The position numbers and the translations under genes are program-made. 64,000 nt of DNA, taken from the NCBI RefSeq assembly GCF_014805625.2, contig NW_023998417.1, positions 5,420,807 through 5,484,806 on the forward strand, read 5' to 3'. Source of the DNA: Glossina fuscipes. Taxonomy: Eukaryota > Arthropoda > Insecta > Diptera > Glossinidae. Shown here piece after piece: positions 1 through 14,744 of this stretch (positions within the stretch are counted from its first letter, which is position 1; every line of letters starts with the position of its first letter). The notes under the pieces were generated by a model. The model saw only the letters and a list, made by a program, of their open reading frames with translations, was not told where the DNA came from and ran no database searches.

Positions 1-1339
1 GGTCTTTGCCCCACATTTGTGTGAATGTACCAAACATTCGAAAGGACCTGTGTACCTTTTGTTGTAACTAAGCTATCCAGCTATCCTAAGCCATCATTCT
101 CTTAACCAGTTCAAGGATAACTGTGCTTGTAGTATTGTGTTCAACTTACAGATGAAAATTTATTCGACTTATTTTTTTTTTAAAAGTATAAACAAGAATC
201 GAGGATTTTGTTGTCGGATATTAAACAAATGTAAAAACTTTAGATGAACAGTGGGGTTTATTTTGTAATCCCTCCCCTTCTTTTTTCCCTTCAGCAACAA
301 GTCATCATGCAACCAAAAGCATTTGCTCCAGAATACCGATTGCCGTGTTATGGTCGGGTCATGTTGATGGATGCATGCGTTGTCGGGAAACGTACGTTGC
401 CTTCCTAAGGCAACAAGGTATAATTTTAGCCGGAGAATTATGTTAGCTGAAATATAACTAGTAGTTATTCGGTCGATCTTTTCCAATTATCTGTTTCTAT
501 CTTTTTCGCAAATTTCTTCCCCTCCTTTTCTATATTCAGAACAATGACGGTCTTATGAAAGGTATTATATATGTATCCGGCCAATAAAATTGACCATCAA
601 TATATTCAATCTCTGTATGGCAATGATTCCAACGAACATGCCTACTTACGATACAGACGTATTAGAAGCGTAATCACTTAATGCCATTTACTAACAGACA
701 AATATTTACACTACTACAACTACTACCACTTCATTAGTAGATATTTTTATTTAATATAACGTGCACTTAACGGCGTTTAATAAGCCGAATATGCACACAC
801 TTGATAAATTCATTCATTACAACAATAGTGTAATGTGCGCTTGAGATTGACACGGTTATCATTGCGATAAGCCAAGCACAACACAAATTCATGCTATAGC
901 TATATATTAATCGAATATTCATTCGCAATAACTTATATCGTATTTTAATAATACGAAAGTACGATAGTTTGCCATTGAGATAATCACTTTCAATTCGCAA
1001 ATTGTCAAACGATTTCAATCTCTAATAGCATAACTAACTGCTAACACAATATGAATATAGATTTTTCGAATAATGCAATTCATTATACTCACTCTATACA
1101 TGTTATTTACATATTAAATATTTAATTCACTGAAAGAACATCAATTAATTCAACAGGAAATTAAAAGTTCGTTTTTTTTTTTGTTTTATGTTCAGGTGTA
1201 GTGAGAGAAGAACATACCTCCAACTAACTAACCATCAACTTTCCTACCCAATCTATCCGTTAACAGTAACCATTGATTCGCCACTTTATCACCATTACGA
1301 AAAATTACATTAAACAAGTGCAATAAATAAATACAACGG

Positions 1340-1342
<3 letters not shown>

Positions 1343-1375
<33 letters not shown>
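1343..1375 (+). repeat. A33 homopolymer
   Basis: Uninterrupted A run, with several other A- and T-rich runs up to about 1600. Confidence 0.9.
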
Positions 1376-1377
<2 letters not shown>

Positions 1378-3716
1378 CAAAATCCTGCATATGCAGACTT
1401 CCGTCCTTCAACAGCACACACATATATTGCATTTTTCGCTGATAAGAAATTCTGCTAGAGTGGTAGCAACAGTAGCGCGTAAATTGAAAAGAGAATACAA
1501 ACAAACAAAAAAAAAAAAAACATAATATATATGACGTTATAGCATATATGATCAGTTGTATTTTTTTTATTTTTTTTTTTATTATTTTTTTTTTTATTTA
1601 TTTTAAATCTGAAAAAATGGAATTAAGTTTTTTATGTTGTGTACATATATTATACATAATTGTGTAGGCGGAGGAGAGGCAAGGGTACGTAGAAAGTGGA
1701 ATAAGCTTGCTGTGTCTGTGTGTGTGTGCGTTTCATTTGCATTCATTTTAAATACTCGACGTGAATCGATTCCATTCAATTTTTCTTTGATACATTTGTG
1801 TCTATGTTATAACCCCTTTAAATAAATTTCAATCAAATAAGTTCAAAGAGTAAGCTACAGTGTTTTATATAAAATTTCTTATATAGATTTGCTTGCCAAT
1901 TACATAATAGCTTTTATTTCTACCATTGTTTTTTTCTTTGCAATACCGGCAAGAAGGCACCAAAAGCACTTAAAGAGCGAAACACCGGAATACCGAATCA
2001 ATTTAATATATTCTTTTACTTTCGATTTTTTATTTTAATCTGAAATATTCAGAAGTACTGCTTAGATCGTATAATCGCGTAAACCTTGACGCTGTCCATC
2101 AACGATAGTTGAAACAAGTTACGGCCATGTTTTCTAGATATCAAGCATGGCAATCGGACTGTAAGGTCTATTTTCAAACAGTCATCGCCTCTTCTTTTAC
2201 AGATTAGGAAGGATTGTTTGTGAGCAGAGAGGCATCGATGGAAGTATGCAAGATATTTGTGCCAAATTCCACATCTATCAGACTCTGCATTAATTTACGT
2301 AGACGTTACTGAAATGAATTTTTTTTTTTTATGATTTTTGAATTGTTTAGGAAAAACAATAATAATTGGGAAGACCTATTAATATCCTGAATTAGTCTTC
2401 CGAGATGTTCCTTTCATAACATATTTATATCCGTCCGCATTAGCTTATTAAAGAAAAAATAATCGAAAGCTTGGCATCTCTTACATACATATATATGTTT
2501 CTAGTTGGATAGCCTTTAAATCCTTTTATCTAAAATGAAGTAAAAAGACATAAAAGTGGACTCTAAATATCCGTTAAAAGCTACTTTAACTTAACTTACA
2601 GCCATCGCATTTACAGTTCACAGTAGACGTTGCGTTCCATAGTTAATACAAAAACATCTGCTTTGCATTTATATGTGAATTTTTTGTTATTTTTATATTC
2701 ACAAGCCAAGGTTTATTGGATCAATGAGTTCCCTCGGCAACGTTAAACAAAATGCATTATTTATATAGACAGCAGGATCCTTTCATAAGGTCACTTCATG
2801 GTTTATTTGCTTCTTTTGAGGTTAGGTTTCAGTTTTTGTTCAACTCGCCTATTCATCTACTTCTAAAAGGGTGACAGCTTAAAAAGCTGCATACATTTTT
2901 TCTTAAATCTCTCATTACAAAAATTTCACGTGCATTTGCATCAGAGTCGTGCGCTTGCTGCAGTCTGTCTTCCCGATAAGTAGAATGTTGAGTGCGTCTT
3001 TTGAAAAAATTTAAGCCGGTGTAGGAACTATTTCTCTATATTTTCGAGCGAGTAAGATACAAATGTACAACGAATGCACTTTGTCAACTTTCCGAAAGGA
3101 AAAATAGAACAACCTATCTTACCGACGCAAATCACATCATGTAAAATGCATCACCATGCTGCGAAAGTTTACGATGGAAAGGAAAATTTTTACCTAGCAA
3201 TGTCAAACGACGAGCCGTTCCTACCTACATTGCTTACGTTGGAAGTAATGTCATGTCAACTTGACGAACTATGCCGCTATAATAACTGCTAAAGGACACA
3301 AGCTAAAAACGTCACAATGGGCTATAGCCAGAGTTGTTGAATACTATGGTCGTAGTGTGTCAATTTGTATTTTGCAATGACGACAAAGAACTTGAAAGTG
3401 TAATGGGGCACGTTACTCTAAACAGCGTTGCTACCATATTTCTAGATCAGCTAATTAAATTACAGTTTGTGCTTAGTAACATAAGTTTAATAAAGAAGAC
3501 TCTTTCACTTAAAGAGATCGCTCGGGTGCATAAACCAATTGGCGCACTTCCAATGAGCAAGTGAGTAAGTGCTTTATCAAGGTCCCTGAAGTTCGGTTTT
3601 CAAGCTTTTCAATTAACATCTTTACCATCTTGTATGTATGCAGGCGTTATATGATATTAAGTAACTCGAGCGCACTCAATATTCACATTTATATATATAT
3701 ATCTTTGCATAGATAT

Positions 3717-3813
3717 ATGTATGTATGTATGTATGTATGTGTATACGTAATGTTTATACATAAGGAAATCATAGCAAGTTGTAGAATTTTAATGCATGCA
3801 CTCTTGTGTGCCT

Positions 3814-3849
<36 letters not shown>
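3717..3849 (+). repeat. (ATGT)6 and (GT)17 microsatellites
   Basis: ATGT units at 3717-3740 and a pure GT array at 3815-3849, separated by unique sequence. Confidence 0.9.
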
Positions 3850-3853
<4 letters not shown>

Positions 3854-3963
3854 CGTTTCTGCTTTGTACATATTATTTTACTTTTATTTCCTGTTGTTGC
3901 TCTGGTTGTCTGTAATTGTTCTTGTTGTTGTTGTTGTTGTTAGTGTTTTTGTAGTTGGTCACT

Positions 3964-3973
3964 NNNNNNNNNN
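3964..3973. other. Assembly gap (10 N)
   Basis: Ten N follow a (TTG)n-rich stretch (3922-3941) and a (GT)n array (3815-3849). The true length is unknown. Confidence 0.99.
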
Positions 3974-4860
3974 TCTGCTGCTTTGCCTATATCATCTACC
4001 CCTGCATTCAGTTCCTAAACAAACTTTGTATAGTTTTCTGGTTCGTTTTTTTATTTTTTTTTTTTTTTTTACTGTTAAAAGCAAAACAAAATTGATTCCT
4101 TGGAGGAATTAATTTACAACTTGTATGACATTTCTCTTAGATAAGTTACTAATGTAATGTATTTTATAGTTGTTGTTGTCGTTGTCGTTATTGTCGTTAT
4201 TATTTCTGTTGCTAATTCTTTGACACGTGGTAGCGGTTTTGTGTTCTAATAGAGATAAAAGCTGGTTTGTTTGTTGTCATATCATATCTTGATGTGGGAT
4301 AGAAAACCAAAAAAAAAAAAACTGATACTAATTGCTTTTATACTTATACCAAAAACCCGTATCTAAATGTATTGTTGTATCCTTCGCTTCACCAAGTGTC
4401 GTCCTTCGCTCATCTGATGCTTCATTCATTCTCTTGTAATGTAACATGGCTAGAAACATTTTTTTTTGTACGCTCGTTCCAGTCACCTGTTTATTGTTTG
4501 TAAATTTATCTCGTTTCAACTTTTTTTTTTTTTTTTCATTTTATTATTCATTCTGCTGTTTTTTCTTTCATTTTTTTAAGAAAAAAGGAATCATGTTATA
4601 TATATTAGTTGTGGTTATACACTTCAACTAACCTTGTGATAAGCTTTACTTTTATGTACTTTAGCACATTAGTATCCTGGTGTATATTAGGTTACCTTAA
4701 AAAAGAAAGCCCATAAAACTTCATGACTTTACCAAAATTACACATTCAACACCATCAACCAAAATTGATCGTTATCACATTCAACATATTAACCAGGCAA
4801 CAACGGTCAACATTTCGAAGCGTATGTGGCAATGGCACTGGCAATGGCATTTATCGTCAA

Positions 4861-4890
4861 TTCTCTCTCTCTCTCTTTCTCTCTTTCTCT
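4861..4890 (+). repeat. CT-rich imperfect repeat
   Basis: CTCTCT with TTTCTC interruptions, on the sense strand. Confidence 0.85.
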
Positions 4891-5174
4891 TTGTCTCTTA
4901 TTGATATCGTGTTGTGTGTGTGACTAAAATGACGTAGCTGGTAAATTGTTATTCAACCTGTACGCAAAACCAGCAACAATAACAACAAACGCATGGAACA
5001 GCAGCAACAGCGTACATAATTTGCCTTTTTGCCGACTTCTGTCTTTATAGACATTTTTGACATTTATTTTAGTTGACCTGCCCACAATTTTTTTTTTTTT
5101 TTTTTACCTTGTGGAAAATATGTGTATACCTATGACGCGCATGGTTTGTGGAAATCGCTATGACTAACTAACTA

Positions 5175-5194
5175 TGTGTGTGTGTGTGTGTGTG
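5175..5194 (+). repeat. (TG)10 microsatellite
   Basis: Pure TG array on the sense strand. Confidence 0.9.
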
Positions 5195-6901
5195 ACCATT
5201 GTTGCTTTTGCATTAGAAATGCTATCGCATTCACACATTGTTTCATTAGCTTGCAAGGAATGTCATCTCATTTATTTTATTTCACTTGATTCTAACTCTG
5301 TTTTTCACTTAATGTATGTCATTTTGAAATTTCCGCCTGTTACTGGTTCTTTGTTGTGGCACTGTTGTGTGTGTCCTGTGAAATTGCATTAATTTTTATT
5401 GCTAGCAATATACACAGAGCATAAATAAACATTTAACTAATTTTTCGATGGAAGTGTGTAGCATAAAAACGATGCTACGAATTAGTCGTATTTGTTATTA
5501 TGCAATAGATCGATGCGACGCTTTGCACACGTTCAAGAGATGAGTATTTCTCCTTATCATCCGAAAAGTCATCTTATCGGAGCTAATTTGCTAAATATAA
5601 ACTCGAGTAAGAATTATAGATACTGCTGTTGAGATGGAAAGATTTTGTTGACCAGAGAAAATATTTACTGCCGACTCATTTTCCACGCTATCTATGGTTA
5701 ATATTAAAATCGAATCTCTTGCAACTTGCAATTCTTGCAATTCATTTTTTTCGCAATGAGTATTCGGCTAACTGAGATCCACGACCACCAAATCAATGTT
5801 CGCGCTCATTCGAATTTCAAGTGAGGTAAAATCTACTGAGGTTCGGTAAAGGTATAAATAACACTTTAAAGTGAGCAAAAGTCTACTAGGCGGCGTCGAC
5901 TACTTCCATGTTTCATTCCTTCTGATCATGGCTTACACGAATAGAGGACATTACCTCACTGCGCTCGGTATTATTAGAAAAATATAAATGTATGTTCATC
6001 GCACAAAATTCAAAATCCTTTAGCTAAAGGCACATAGATTCAATTCTGTTTTTTTAACGAATTTTACACTAGACAGAGACCCTTCAGTTTACAACTACCT
6101 CGCGACAATAGTTATTCAATAATATATAACTAACTACATGCGGCCTTGAAACACTCCTTGCATTTCTAAAATACAGTTCGTTACGCCGACCAAACAATTC
6201 CATGCCAGCCTTTTTAAGGCAATCATTAGTAACGGATGCCATATTGAAATTCGAAACATTTTGATTAGTTCAGGTGAATTTCAATTCCAAAATTTTCAAT
6301 TTTTTTAATCTCTTCAATTAATGTTCTCGTTCCCCTTCATTTAACACAAAGAGGACTTTTTTTTCTTTATTTTATATTTTTTAGTCAAGGTTTGACCTCC
6401 AAGAACGAGCCCTGCCCGATATAATTGGTGGCAATTTTTCCCTCGCCTCTTAGCTATTAAAACCGAACAATCTTGCTAATCCTTTGCTAATTTGCCTTTT
6501 TAATGAACTTCACCTAAACGGAGGAAGAAGGGATCAGAAATATATTTTTATTTTAAAATTGATTCATACGTCCATCCGCAAGTACTAAAAGACAATTTTT
6601 TCTTTTGCCGAATTACAGCTTGAACTTTTAGCTTGCAGGATTGCATCTTCAATTTTCCAATAAAATGGCAAAATTTCTCCATAGGACTTACCCGTAAATA
6701 ACAAGGCAAATTTTTGTCTGTATAATTGTCTACTAGTACTAGATCTAGTATTTATACGGTTTTAAAATATGTTTGACACACACCGGGCACAATGGCGAAC
6801 AGAGGTACCGTACGCAAGTTGTGGGTATTAAAATTGAAAAATTCTGATAAAACACGATACTGCTAACGCTGGTACATGTTCACTAATCGTGTACATACGT
6901 T

Positions 6902-6990
6902 TATATATATATATATATATATATATTCAAGCAATATAAAGGTGCTTTCTTTTTCTTTATTTTTTTATAAGAAGAAGAAGAAGAAGAAGA
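6902..6990. repeat. (TA)12 and (AAG)7 microsatellites
   Basis: TA array at 6902-6926 and AAG array at 6969-6990. Confidence 0.9.
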
Positions 6991-8047
6991 ACGGGTTCTC
7001 TCCTTCCCTATAGAATGCAATAAATTATCTGAAAATGAGCTTCCGCAGTACATACACATAACTATAACCGAGCATAGAATATTAACAAGAGAATACGAGA
7101 CATATAACTGCGCGATGTTGTTTAAACATTACCGCTACCGTAAGGTAACAACATCTGCTAGATATTTAATAGGCTTTCCAAAGAGTTTGCACATCTTGTC
7201 GTAATCTACAGCGCTATGTATTAATGGGCTGCACGCATCCTTCTTAAGTTGAACGCAAACCCAACATATCGTTTACGCTTATGAGTCGGCAAACGGAAAC
7301 ATAAACAGTTTGCTTGGTGTGGTGCTGTGTTATATAAAATTCGATAATGATGATACAAGAGGAAGAACAGAACAGAACAGAACGTAGCATGCTTTTAGGT
7401 AAAATGATTACAAAATAACGTTCAAAGCTTAAGGTGGAACAGGAAAGGCCGACAATGACGTTCTTCTTTTTTAAATGCTTTAGGCATTTGTATGAACCAT
7501 TGGTATAGTGAAGCATAAAACCAGGTTTATTTACTTTTTATTTAAAGTATTTATTTTTTTATGTTTATTTATTTATTTTTTTTTATTTTTTTATTTTCAA
7601 CAAACGCATATAAGAATTTTACTCCTTTACTTTTTTTTTTTTTTTTTGTTTTTTATATTTCTTTCCTAATAAATATTTACGTTTTACTTTATTGCCTGGA
7701 AGTCGTGAACGTCCTCTTTGGGTGTTTTTGTGTCGTTGCGGGTTTCTTCGGCTGGTTGGGTTTTGGTTATTATATGCTCGTAAGAGTTACTTTCGCAGTA
7801 GATTGTTTGGTAATAGCTAAAGTAGTAGCGGCAGTGACGCCGCCAGCAGCTCCACAGTCGTCTACTACTAATACTACCTACTGTATTACATAAATAAACT
7901 CTTTTATTTCAATTTGTTTACATGAATATTTGAAATGTTTTGCATTTCAAATAATGTAACGAAACTTGAAAAGTAAACTAGCGTTCCAATCTTGATGTTA
8001 AGAATACCGAGATGTGTGCCTTACCTATCCCTCTCTCTTTTGCTCAC

Positions 8048-8093
8048 CCTCTCTCTTTCTTTCTTTCTTTCTTTCTCTCTCTCTCTCTCTCTC
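8048..8093 (+). repeat. (CT)n/(CTTT)n pyrimidine repeat
   Basis: All-pyrimidine tract of CTTT then CT units on the sense strand. Confidence 0.9.
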
Positions 8094-8300
8094 ATTCACC
8101 AACTATTTCATGTATAGTAAGCAGCCGTACATTTTAAGATTGTGTGCTTTTTTCCTTTTCTTTCGTTTTTCTTTCGTTTTTTTTTTTTTTTTTCTGCTAT
8201 TCATCCAAACGATTTGTTACAATTTTGTCTATTAGTCTGCGGCAATAAATGCTGAAAAGAAAGCAAAAATATTCGAGTTGCTGCTTGCTATATAACTTCC

Positions 8301-8324
8301 AAAAAAAAAAAAAAAAAAAAAAAA
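8301..8324 (+). repeat. A24 homopolymer
   Basis: Uninterrupted A run. Confidence 0.9.
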
Positions 8325-10502
8325 GACGAAACTCCATAGATCAAAAGTTTTTCTCCTTTTATTTTCTCACATTTATCACTTTTTATTCATACAATTGCTT
8401 TTTTACCTTTTTTTTTGTTTTGTTGCAAAGTTAAACAGATACTACGTGAATCTGAATTTCAATGATGTCAAATCCACAATTTTTGCATTTGCAATAGAAG
8501 AATGCTGCACAGAGATTTATTTACTTTTTTTCTTTATTTTTTTTTTCTTTTAAGACTATAATGCGTAAGGCGGCTGCTTTATCATTAGGCGCAATTATTT
8601 ATTAAGATATCGGAATTGTTTTTCTAACCCGTTAAAGGTTAAGTTGGTAAAAAGTTGTCTTAACATTATTTAAAATCCGTGATAAATTTAAGCTACAGCT
8701 AATAGAAAAGATTTGGAAAACAAGCAAAATATGTAGTCGAGGAAGGCCGGCCGTTATATGCCCTACTCTCTCCACTCCGCTTCACTTAATACTTAATACA
8801 GTTTTTCTGTTAAAAGGTATGAAAAATTATGCTTATGTAAAACTGGTCTCCACTTGTTTCAATCGTTCCCATGAAAAGGCGTCCAAAACTGACATGCGGA
8901 AAAAATGAACTCCAGAGTACTACAAATTTAGCATAACTAATTATCCTATCACGAATACTGGCTTGTTAGTCGTGATTCTCTTACATCTTGCAGACAATTA
9001 CGATTTTATCGAAAATATAAAAAAATGGGTCAGTGTATGTTGATGTTGTGTTTATAGCGGGGATGGATCTTAACTTTGGGTTCTTAATCGATCAAGAAAT
9101 GTTCGCCCCAAGTTTCACTCTCTCTCTCTATGTTGTTGTTTCATAGACAATTTTATTAAAAAAATGGCATCAAAATATCATCCCTTTTGATAGAAATTGG
9201 ATATATGTTATTGGTTATCTCGAAAGGTAAGACCGAGTAGAAAATATTTGTGATTATTTTACGATCTTTTCACCTACAAATTTTTTAAGATTACATGCGA
9301 AAGCCGAAAATTAAAAAAGATCAAGATAGGGCGCACTCGGTTGGTGTTGTTGTAGTGTTGTTCTAGTATTAAAATCTCTCTGGAGCAGCAAAGCGAACTA
9401 AGGTGACCTTCCTCTGTTTTGGTAGTAAAAATCGCTAGACTAAATGAGGATAAGAATCGTAAGTTATGATTGATTTCAGTTTCCGTCCTATCGAACAACA
9501 TCAGTAGCAAAGCAAAGTGGTTTTTTTTTTGCTTTTCTACTAAACAAAAAAAAAAAAAAAAGAAGAAAACCTCTCATGAAAAATGAAGCCAGACCTCAAA
9601 TTGTGAAAGAAAAGTTCTGCTGCTTAGAATGCTTTTATTTTTTAGCGCCATTGCTTGTTCTCTATTCAAACATTCTTTCCCGCGCAGATAAGTCAATCGT
9701 AGTTGTCCATATCTGTCTTTTAGCTGGCGACACATAAATTATTCAAAACATGTGCTCGACACTCTTTTTACCGAATGCTTAAGCAAGCACACCTTTGAAA
9801 ATCGAGCGTAAAATTAAAAACTTTAGAAATTTCATCAAAATTCTAAGGCAATGTGGAGAGAGAGGGAAGTTGTGCTATGTTGTGCTCTTCTCGTATTTGA
9901 AAATTGAAAAATAAAATTTAAAAATTTTAAATTTTTAAATTCAGACCTTGTTTGCGCTTTGCCTTGTTGTATATATATACTCCTCCTTCTTCACTCTTCT
10001 ATCGCTACTCTGTATGCAGCTTCTCTAATGAATACAACACAACACAATATCCATTCGATGATAATCATTGAAAGCTGTTCTCTCTCATGTTCTGCATATC
10101 CGGTAAATTTTATGCCTTTATTTTTTTTTTTAATATTTTTTTTCTTATTTTTCTTGCTTGTGTTGTTTTGTGTCTGTCATCAATAAATTTTATTTTGATA
10201 TTGAAATATAAATTTTATGTTTATTCTTAAGCTATATTTGCACTGGAAAATATTCAAGAGAATATTCTCTCTATTCTCGCTATTACTTTACTTTTTTTAT
10301 GTGAAACAATAAAACAACATAAAATATTTACAGCCGATAGAATAGATGGAAAAAAGAGAACAATTGTTGTTACCTCCCCGTTTACCACCTATGTCGGTCG
10401 TCATCCTTCTAAAACATATTGAATGCAAACAACGTGTTTGTTACAAAGCTAAACCGACAGTTTAAGTATTGTATTAGCATGTCAGTCTTGCTGCTCTAGT
10501 AC

Positions 10503-10525
10503 GTAGTAGTAGTAGTAGTAGTAGT
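10503..10525 (+). repeat. (AGT)n triplet repeat
   Basis: About seven AGT units. Confidence 0.9.
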
Positions 10526-11884
10526 CCTATAGTATTAGATACTTTATAACGATAGCGATGGTGTTGGCTGGTTGATGGTGGCTGGATACAACATGATGGT
10601 CAAATGGCAGGTATTGTAAATGTGTATTTGTTTAACAATCACAGAGAATTCTGGTATTTTCGGTTTTTATACAAGTGTTGCGAAAAAAGAAAAAAAAAAA
10701 AAAAGAAGCCATGGTTTATCTGTACCTGTCTCTGTTCAAATGACGCAGACAATCTAACGTATTCTGGTTTGTTCTGTTTGCATTTTTGCTCTATTTGCTA
10801 AACATAACATCTCCATACACGAACTGTCTAATCATGACGTTACAACGAGGTATTCTTATATGTTCCGACTATAAGGAGGTGAACGTATATACACAATACA
10901 TATGTGTGGGCGGTAGATTTTAGTTACACCAATACATACAATACATACGGTATAGAGTGACTATACATATTTACGGTATTTGCCTTCATATGAAATGCGG
11001 GCAAAAGTTGTTTCTTTTTTTTTTTTTTTTCTATTTTTTCGTCTCTACGGTAGAAGACTATCACTTCTTAACGTTTCGGTGTTTGCTTATAAGTCTATCT
11101 GTCTATCCTGTTTTCATGTTTAAAACAAACCAATGACTTTGTGTTGTAGCATGTTAAAAATACAGTGAAATATTCGAAACGCGTGCAGACGACACTTTTG
11201 GTATAAAAAGCAGAAGAATATGAAGACCGACCTTCAGTATAAATTCGATACATACGACACAACTCTACTAAGTAATGTAAGATCACAAAGAAAAACTCTC
11301 CTTATAACTAACCAATCCAAGACCTCAGAGAGCAACTAATTCGTTATCTGTAATAATTTCTACACAGGTAGATATTGGCAGGCAACGCTGGCACAGGCGC
11401 GCACGCTCTACGTAAGCGAATGTTTCCGTTGGTAGGCTGCGAGGATATTTACTTACGCCCTACGACGATTATATAACTTGAGGCAAATAATCATATCAAC
11501 AGACATAAGATGCTGGTCACGATCGCATGTCGGTTACTGTTTACTTTCACGGTATTCACCTTTTTCTTAGTTAGGTGCTGCTCTTACATTTATTTTAACA
11601 GTCGAATTGTTTCGTTTTACCCTCAGTTCATTATAATGCGTTTCGTATATAAAATTTGTAGCATCTTCTCTTCTTTTTATTTTTCCTTATATATTTCTTA
11701 TTCACACTTCTTCCTGTTTCTCGGTTGAATACCTTCCTTCTCTGTTTTTGAATATTTTATGTAATTTTCTCTTGTTTTTTATTTAATGCATTCTTAACAA
11801 AAACTTTCTCACAATAATAATCTTGAGCACTTTATACTTTTAGTCACTTGACAGAAAACGTTTCTTTTCTTTTCGTTAAAAAAG

Positions 11885-12294
11885 AAAAAAAAAAAAAAAA
11901 AAAAAAAAAAACAGAAGGCAAATAAAATAAATATAAAAAAAAAAAAGCATTAAGAGGATAGAAAGAAAGCAGCAGCCCGTGTGTATGTACACACCAAAGG
12001 ACCTGTAAATATTTAAACATTTAAATTTTACGTTTTCCCATTTCGTGCACCCGCACACCCAAACTAATCTCTCTTCTCCTTTCCTATTACCCAACATTCC
12101 ATCTCCATGCTACTGCACACTTCCCAACTTATCTTTGGCAAATGACAAATCCATTAAATAAAATTGAATGTTGTCCAACATTGTTGTTTGTTGTCCAACA
12201 AACAATTGTTGTTGCGAAAGAAATGAAAAAAAAAAAAAGAAAAATGAAAAAAATTTAAATTGTTTAAAATTTATGAAATATATTATCCATCATA

Positions 12295-12326
<32 letters not shown>
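11885..12326 (+). repeat. A27 and T30 homopolymers
   Basis: A run at 11885-11911 and T run at 12297-12326. They are about 400 bp apart and could pair as an inverted repeat, but no element was recognised between them. Confidence 0.8.
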
Positions 12327-12327
<1 letters not shown>

Positions 12328-14144
12328 TCTGGCAAAATCGTTTTCATCAATTTCATTTAATACAGTTATCAATTCAATTACTATTTCGCTTGGATAACAA
12401 ATCTATTCTATTCTCAAATGAATTTTTTTTCGTCTACTGTTTGTGTTTGAATATAAATCACTTGTTCTTGTTATTACCGCTGCCTACTGTTCGGGGCGGG
12501 GGGAGTAATGCTAAGTCACAATTTCTGTAGGCTATGATGATGGATGCAATTCACAATGCATTCAATGCAAATACTTTTTTTTTTTTTATTTCTTTTTTTT
12601 TTGATGCATATATGTACAGATGTTTTGTTGCTATGCGTGATAAATACGTTGATATAATTCAATCGCTTTTTAGTTGACAGGCGATTTATTAAATCCTTTA
12701 GTAACAAACAACAAGTGTAGAACGCGATCATATGATGCATAAAAACAAAATGAATAAATCTGTTATGATAAATTTTATATAAATTTTGAACACTTTCATT
12801 ATTATAATGTTCGCGTTTTCTCCCTACTGTAAGAAATTATAAAGCAACAATTTTGGGTTTGCGGAAATTTGCAAAAGTTCGAAAAATGTCCGGCTTTCGC
12901 GTTAATATTTTCAAAATTCAAACAAATAATAAAAATAAAAAATCAATGAAAATACATTTCGAGGAAATGTCATATCTTCCTCTTCCTAAAATTCGTTGTT
13001 TCCTTGGCTTGACATTGCAGCGGTAGAGATCGAGCGACTGCGACTATTTTAACATTCACATGCAGATTTGGTTAATTGACGTCGGATGTAAGCCAGGATT
13101 TAGTAAAATGATCTTTCTTTGTTTTCCAATGATGGATTTTACTTTTCAGTTACTTGAGATTGGCAAACATCAGGATGATTAGTAATTTGTGTAGAACATA
13201 TCTGGAAGTTCTCTGCAAAATTTCGACAAGAGTAACGAAATATATCCTTGAGTGTCTGAAGAATGCATGGCATAAATTCTCGACCTTCGGCATGCGTTTT
13301 CTCCTACGATAATAAACACCTTGTCATAAAAGGTTTGTTCGATCCTGGTTGACGATCAACTTGAACCATGATGTTTGTACATTTTTCAAATTTTATGTTC
13401 AGCGTTTAACAATATGTTACTTATATTGGTTGAAAAGCGCACACGAGACACGTAAGCATCGTCTCAAGAGTAACACCTTCCGAAAATAAATGCTAAATAC
13501 TTTCTATGGCCCATTTATGAGACTGCTTAGCATCTCGTGATCGAATTGCTGTTTTAAAGCTTCGAAAGTACACCTTGTCTCAACCCGCTTCCTAAGTTTA
13601 AGAAACAATGATGTATGTATGATGGTACATACGTTAATTGTCATCAAGAGCAAAAACTCATAATTGAAATTTGAATTTTACCCATAGCTAGCCCAACCGT
13701 TTAGCAACGTTACCTCTTCCTCTTAGTATATTTTGAGTATTATGTGTCAATTGCCGTCATATTTAAATATAGATAAATTTTTTAAATTTTAAAAATATTT
13801 GTTGTCTACCATCATCGAGGCCTCGTATATATATTAAATTTAATTTTATTAAAGAATAGCGTAAATATCAAATTTCATTTCATTCATTCTAGTGAATGTG
13901 TTCTCCAAAAATAATTTTTCCGAATTTACTTAAATTCGTATTATTACGGTTGACAACAAACACAAAATGCGTTGTTGTGTTCCGTTATGTTGTTGCGCAT
14001 TTTCAGAGAAATAAGTTTATTATGCTAATAACAATATTGTTATAAAATATATATAGACTGTGTGCAGTGCAGCTAGTTAGTCTTCAATTAATTAAAAAAT
14101 TTGTTGCAGTTTTCAATTGTTCGCATAAACTAATTGCATTTTAT

Positions 14145-14149
<5 letters not shown>

Positions 14150-14180
<31 letters not shown>
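14150..14180. repeat. (AT)n microsatellite
   Basis: Alternating AT run of about 31 nt, followed by ATT units. Confidence 0.9.
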
Positions 14181-14184
<4 letters not shown>

Positions 14185-14364
14185 ATGTTATTATTATTAT
14201 TATTTTTGTAATGATATTTTACTATTTTTATACACTTGTTGCCTGCTGTAGCTGCCTACGAAAAACTTTAAATTATTTAATTTTGCCCGCCGCATAACTA
14301 TGCAAAAAAAAAAATAAAAAATAATAATAATAATAAGAGTAAAATAAAATCATAAATATGATGG

Positions 14365-14460
14365 GAAAAGAAAGCAGAGTGGAGTGAGTGGTTGAGAGGG
14401 GGGTGGGGGAGGAGGAGGAGAAGGGGGAGAAATAGAGAAAAAGAAAGGGAAAAGTGTGTG
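14365..14460 (+). other. Purine-rich, G-run-containing tract
   Basis: About 95 nt of almost pure purine on the sense strand, including G6, T, G5, several GGA units and a later G5 run. Such a purine/pyrimidine strand asymmetry can form triplex or quadruplex structures. No gene signal is attached. Confidence 0.5.
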
Positions 14461-14708
14461 CATAAAATAAAATAAGTCAACAAAACTTTTAGTTTTGAAG
14501 TACTTTTTAAGAAAAAGAAAATTTCCTTAACAAGCTCAGCTTGGAAAAACTCTTTTTTCCGAATAAAGAATGAAAAATAAAGAAATTTTTTTTTTTTTTT
14601 TCTATATAAATATAAATATGTGCATGACTTTATTATGAGTTTATTTGCGCGTATATTTCCGGTTTGTCAACTGCTCGTGTGTATGATGCATACAACTTTA
14701 CCTCTGCC

Positions 14709-14712
<4 letters not shown>

Positions 14713-14742
<30 letters not shown>
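14713..14742. repeat. (TA)15 microsatellite
   Basis: Alternating TA run. Confidence 0.9.

Positions 14743-14744
<2 letters not shown>

Noticed and set aside
3561..4112. Longest plus-strand frame (183 codons)
   Set aside because: It is the translation of (ATGT)n, (GT)n, (TTG)n and poly-T and runs through the 10-N gap; no protein features.
9192..9227. Exon-like segment ending in AAAG|GTAAGA
   Set aside because: Weak acceptor and no coding similarity.
11885..12326. Poly-A and poly-T about 400 bp apart as ends of a transposon
   Set aside because: No terminal repeats, target-site duplication or coding remnant could be seen between them.
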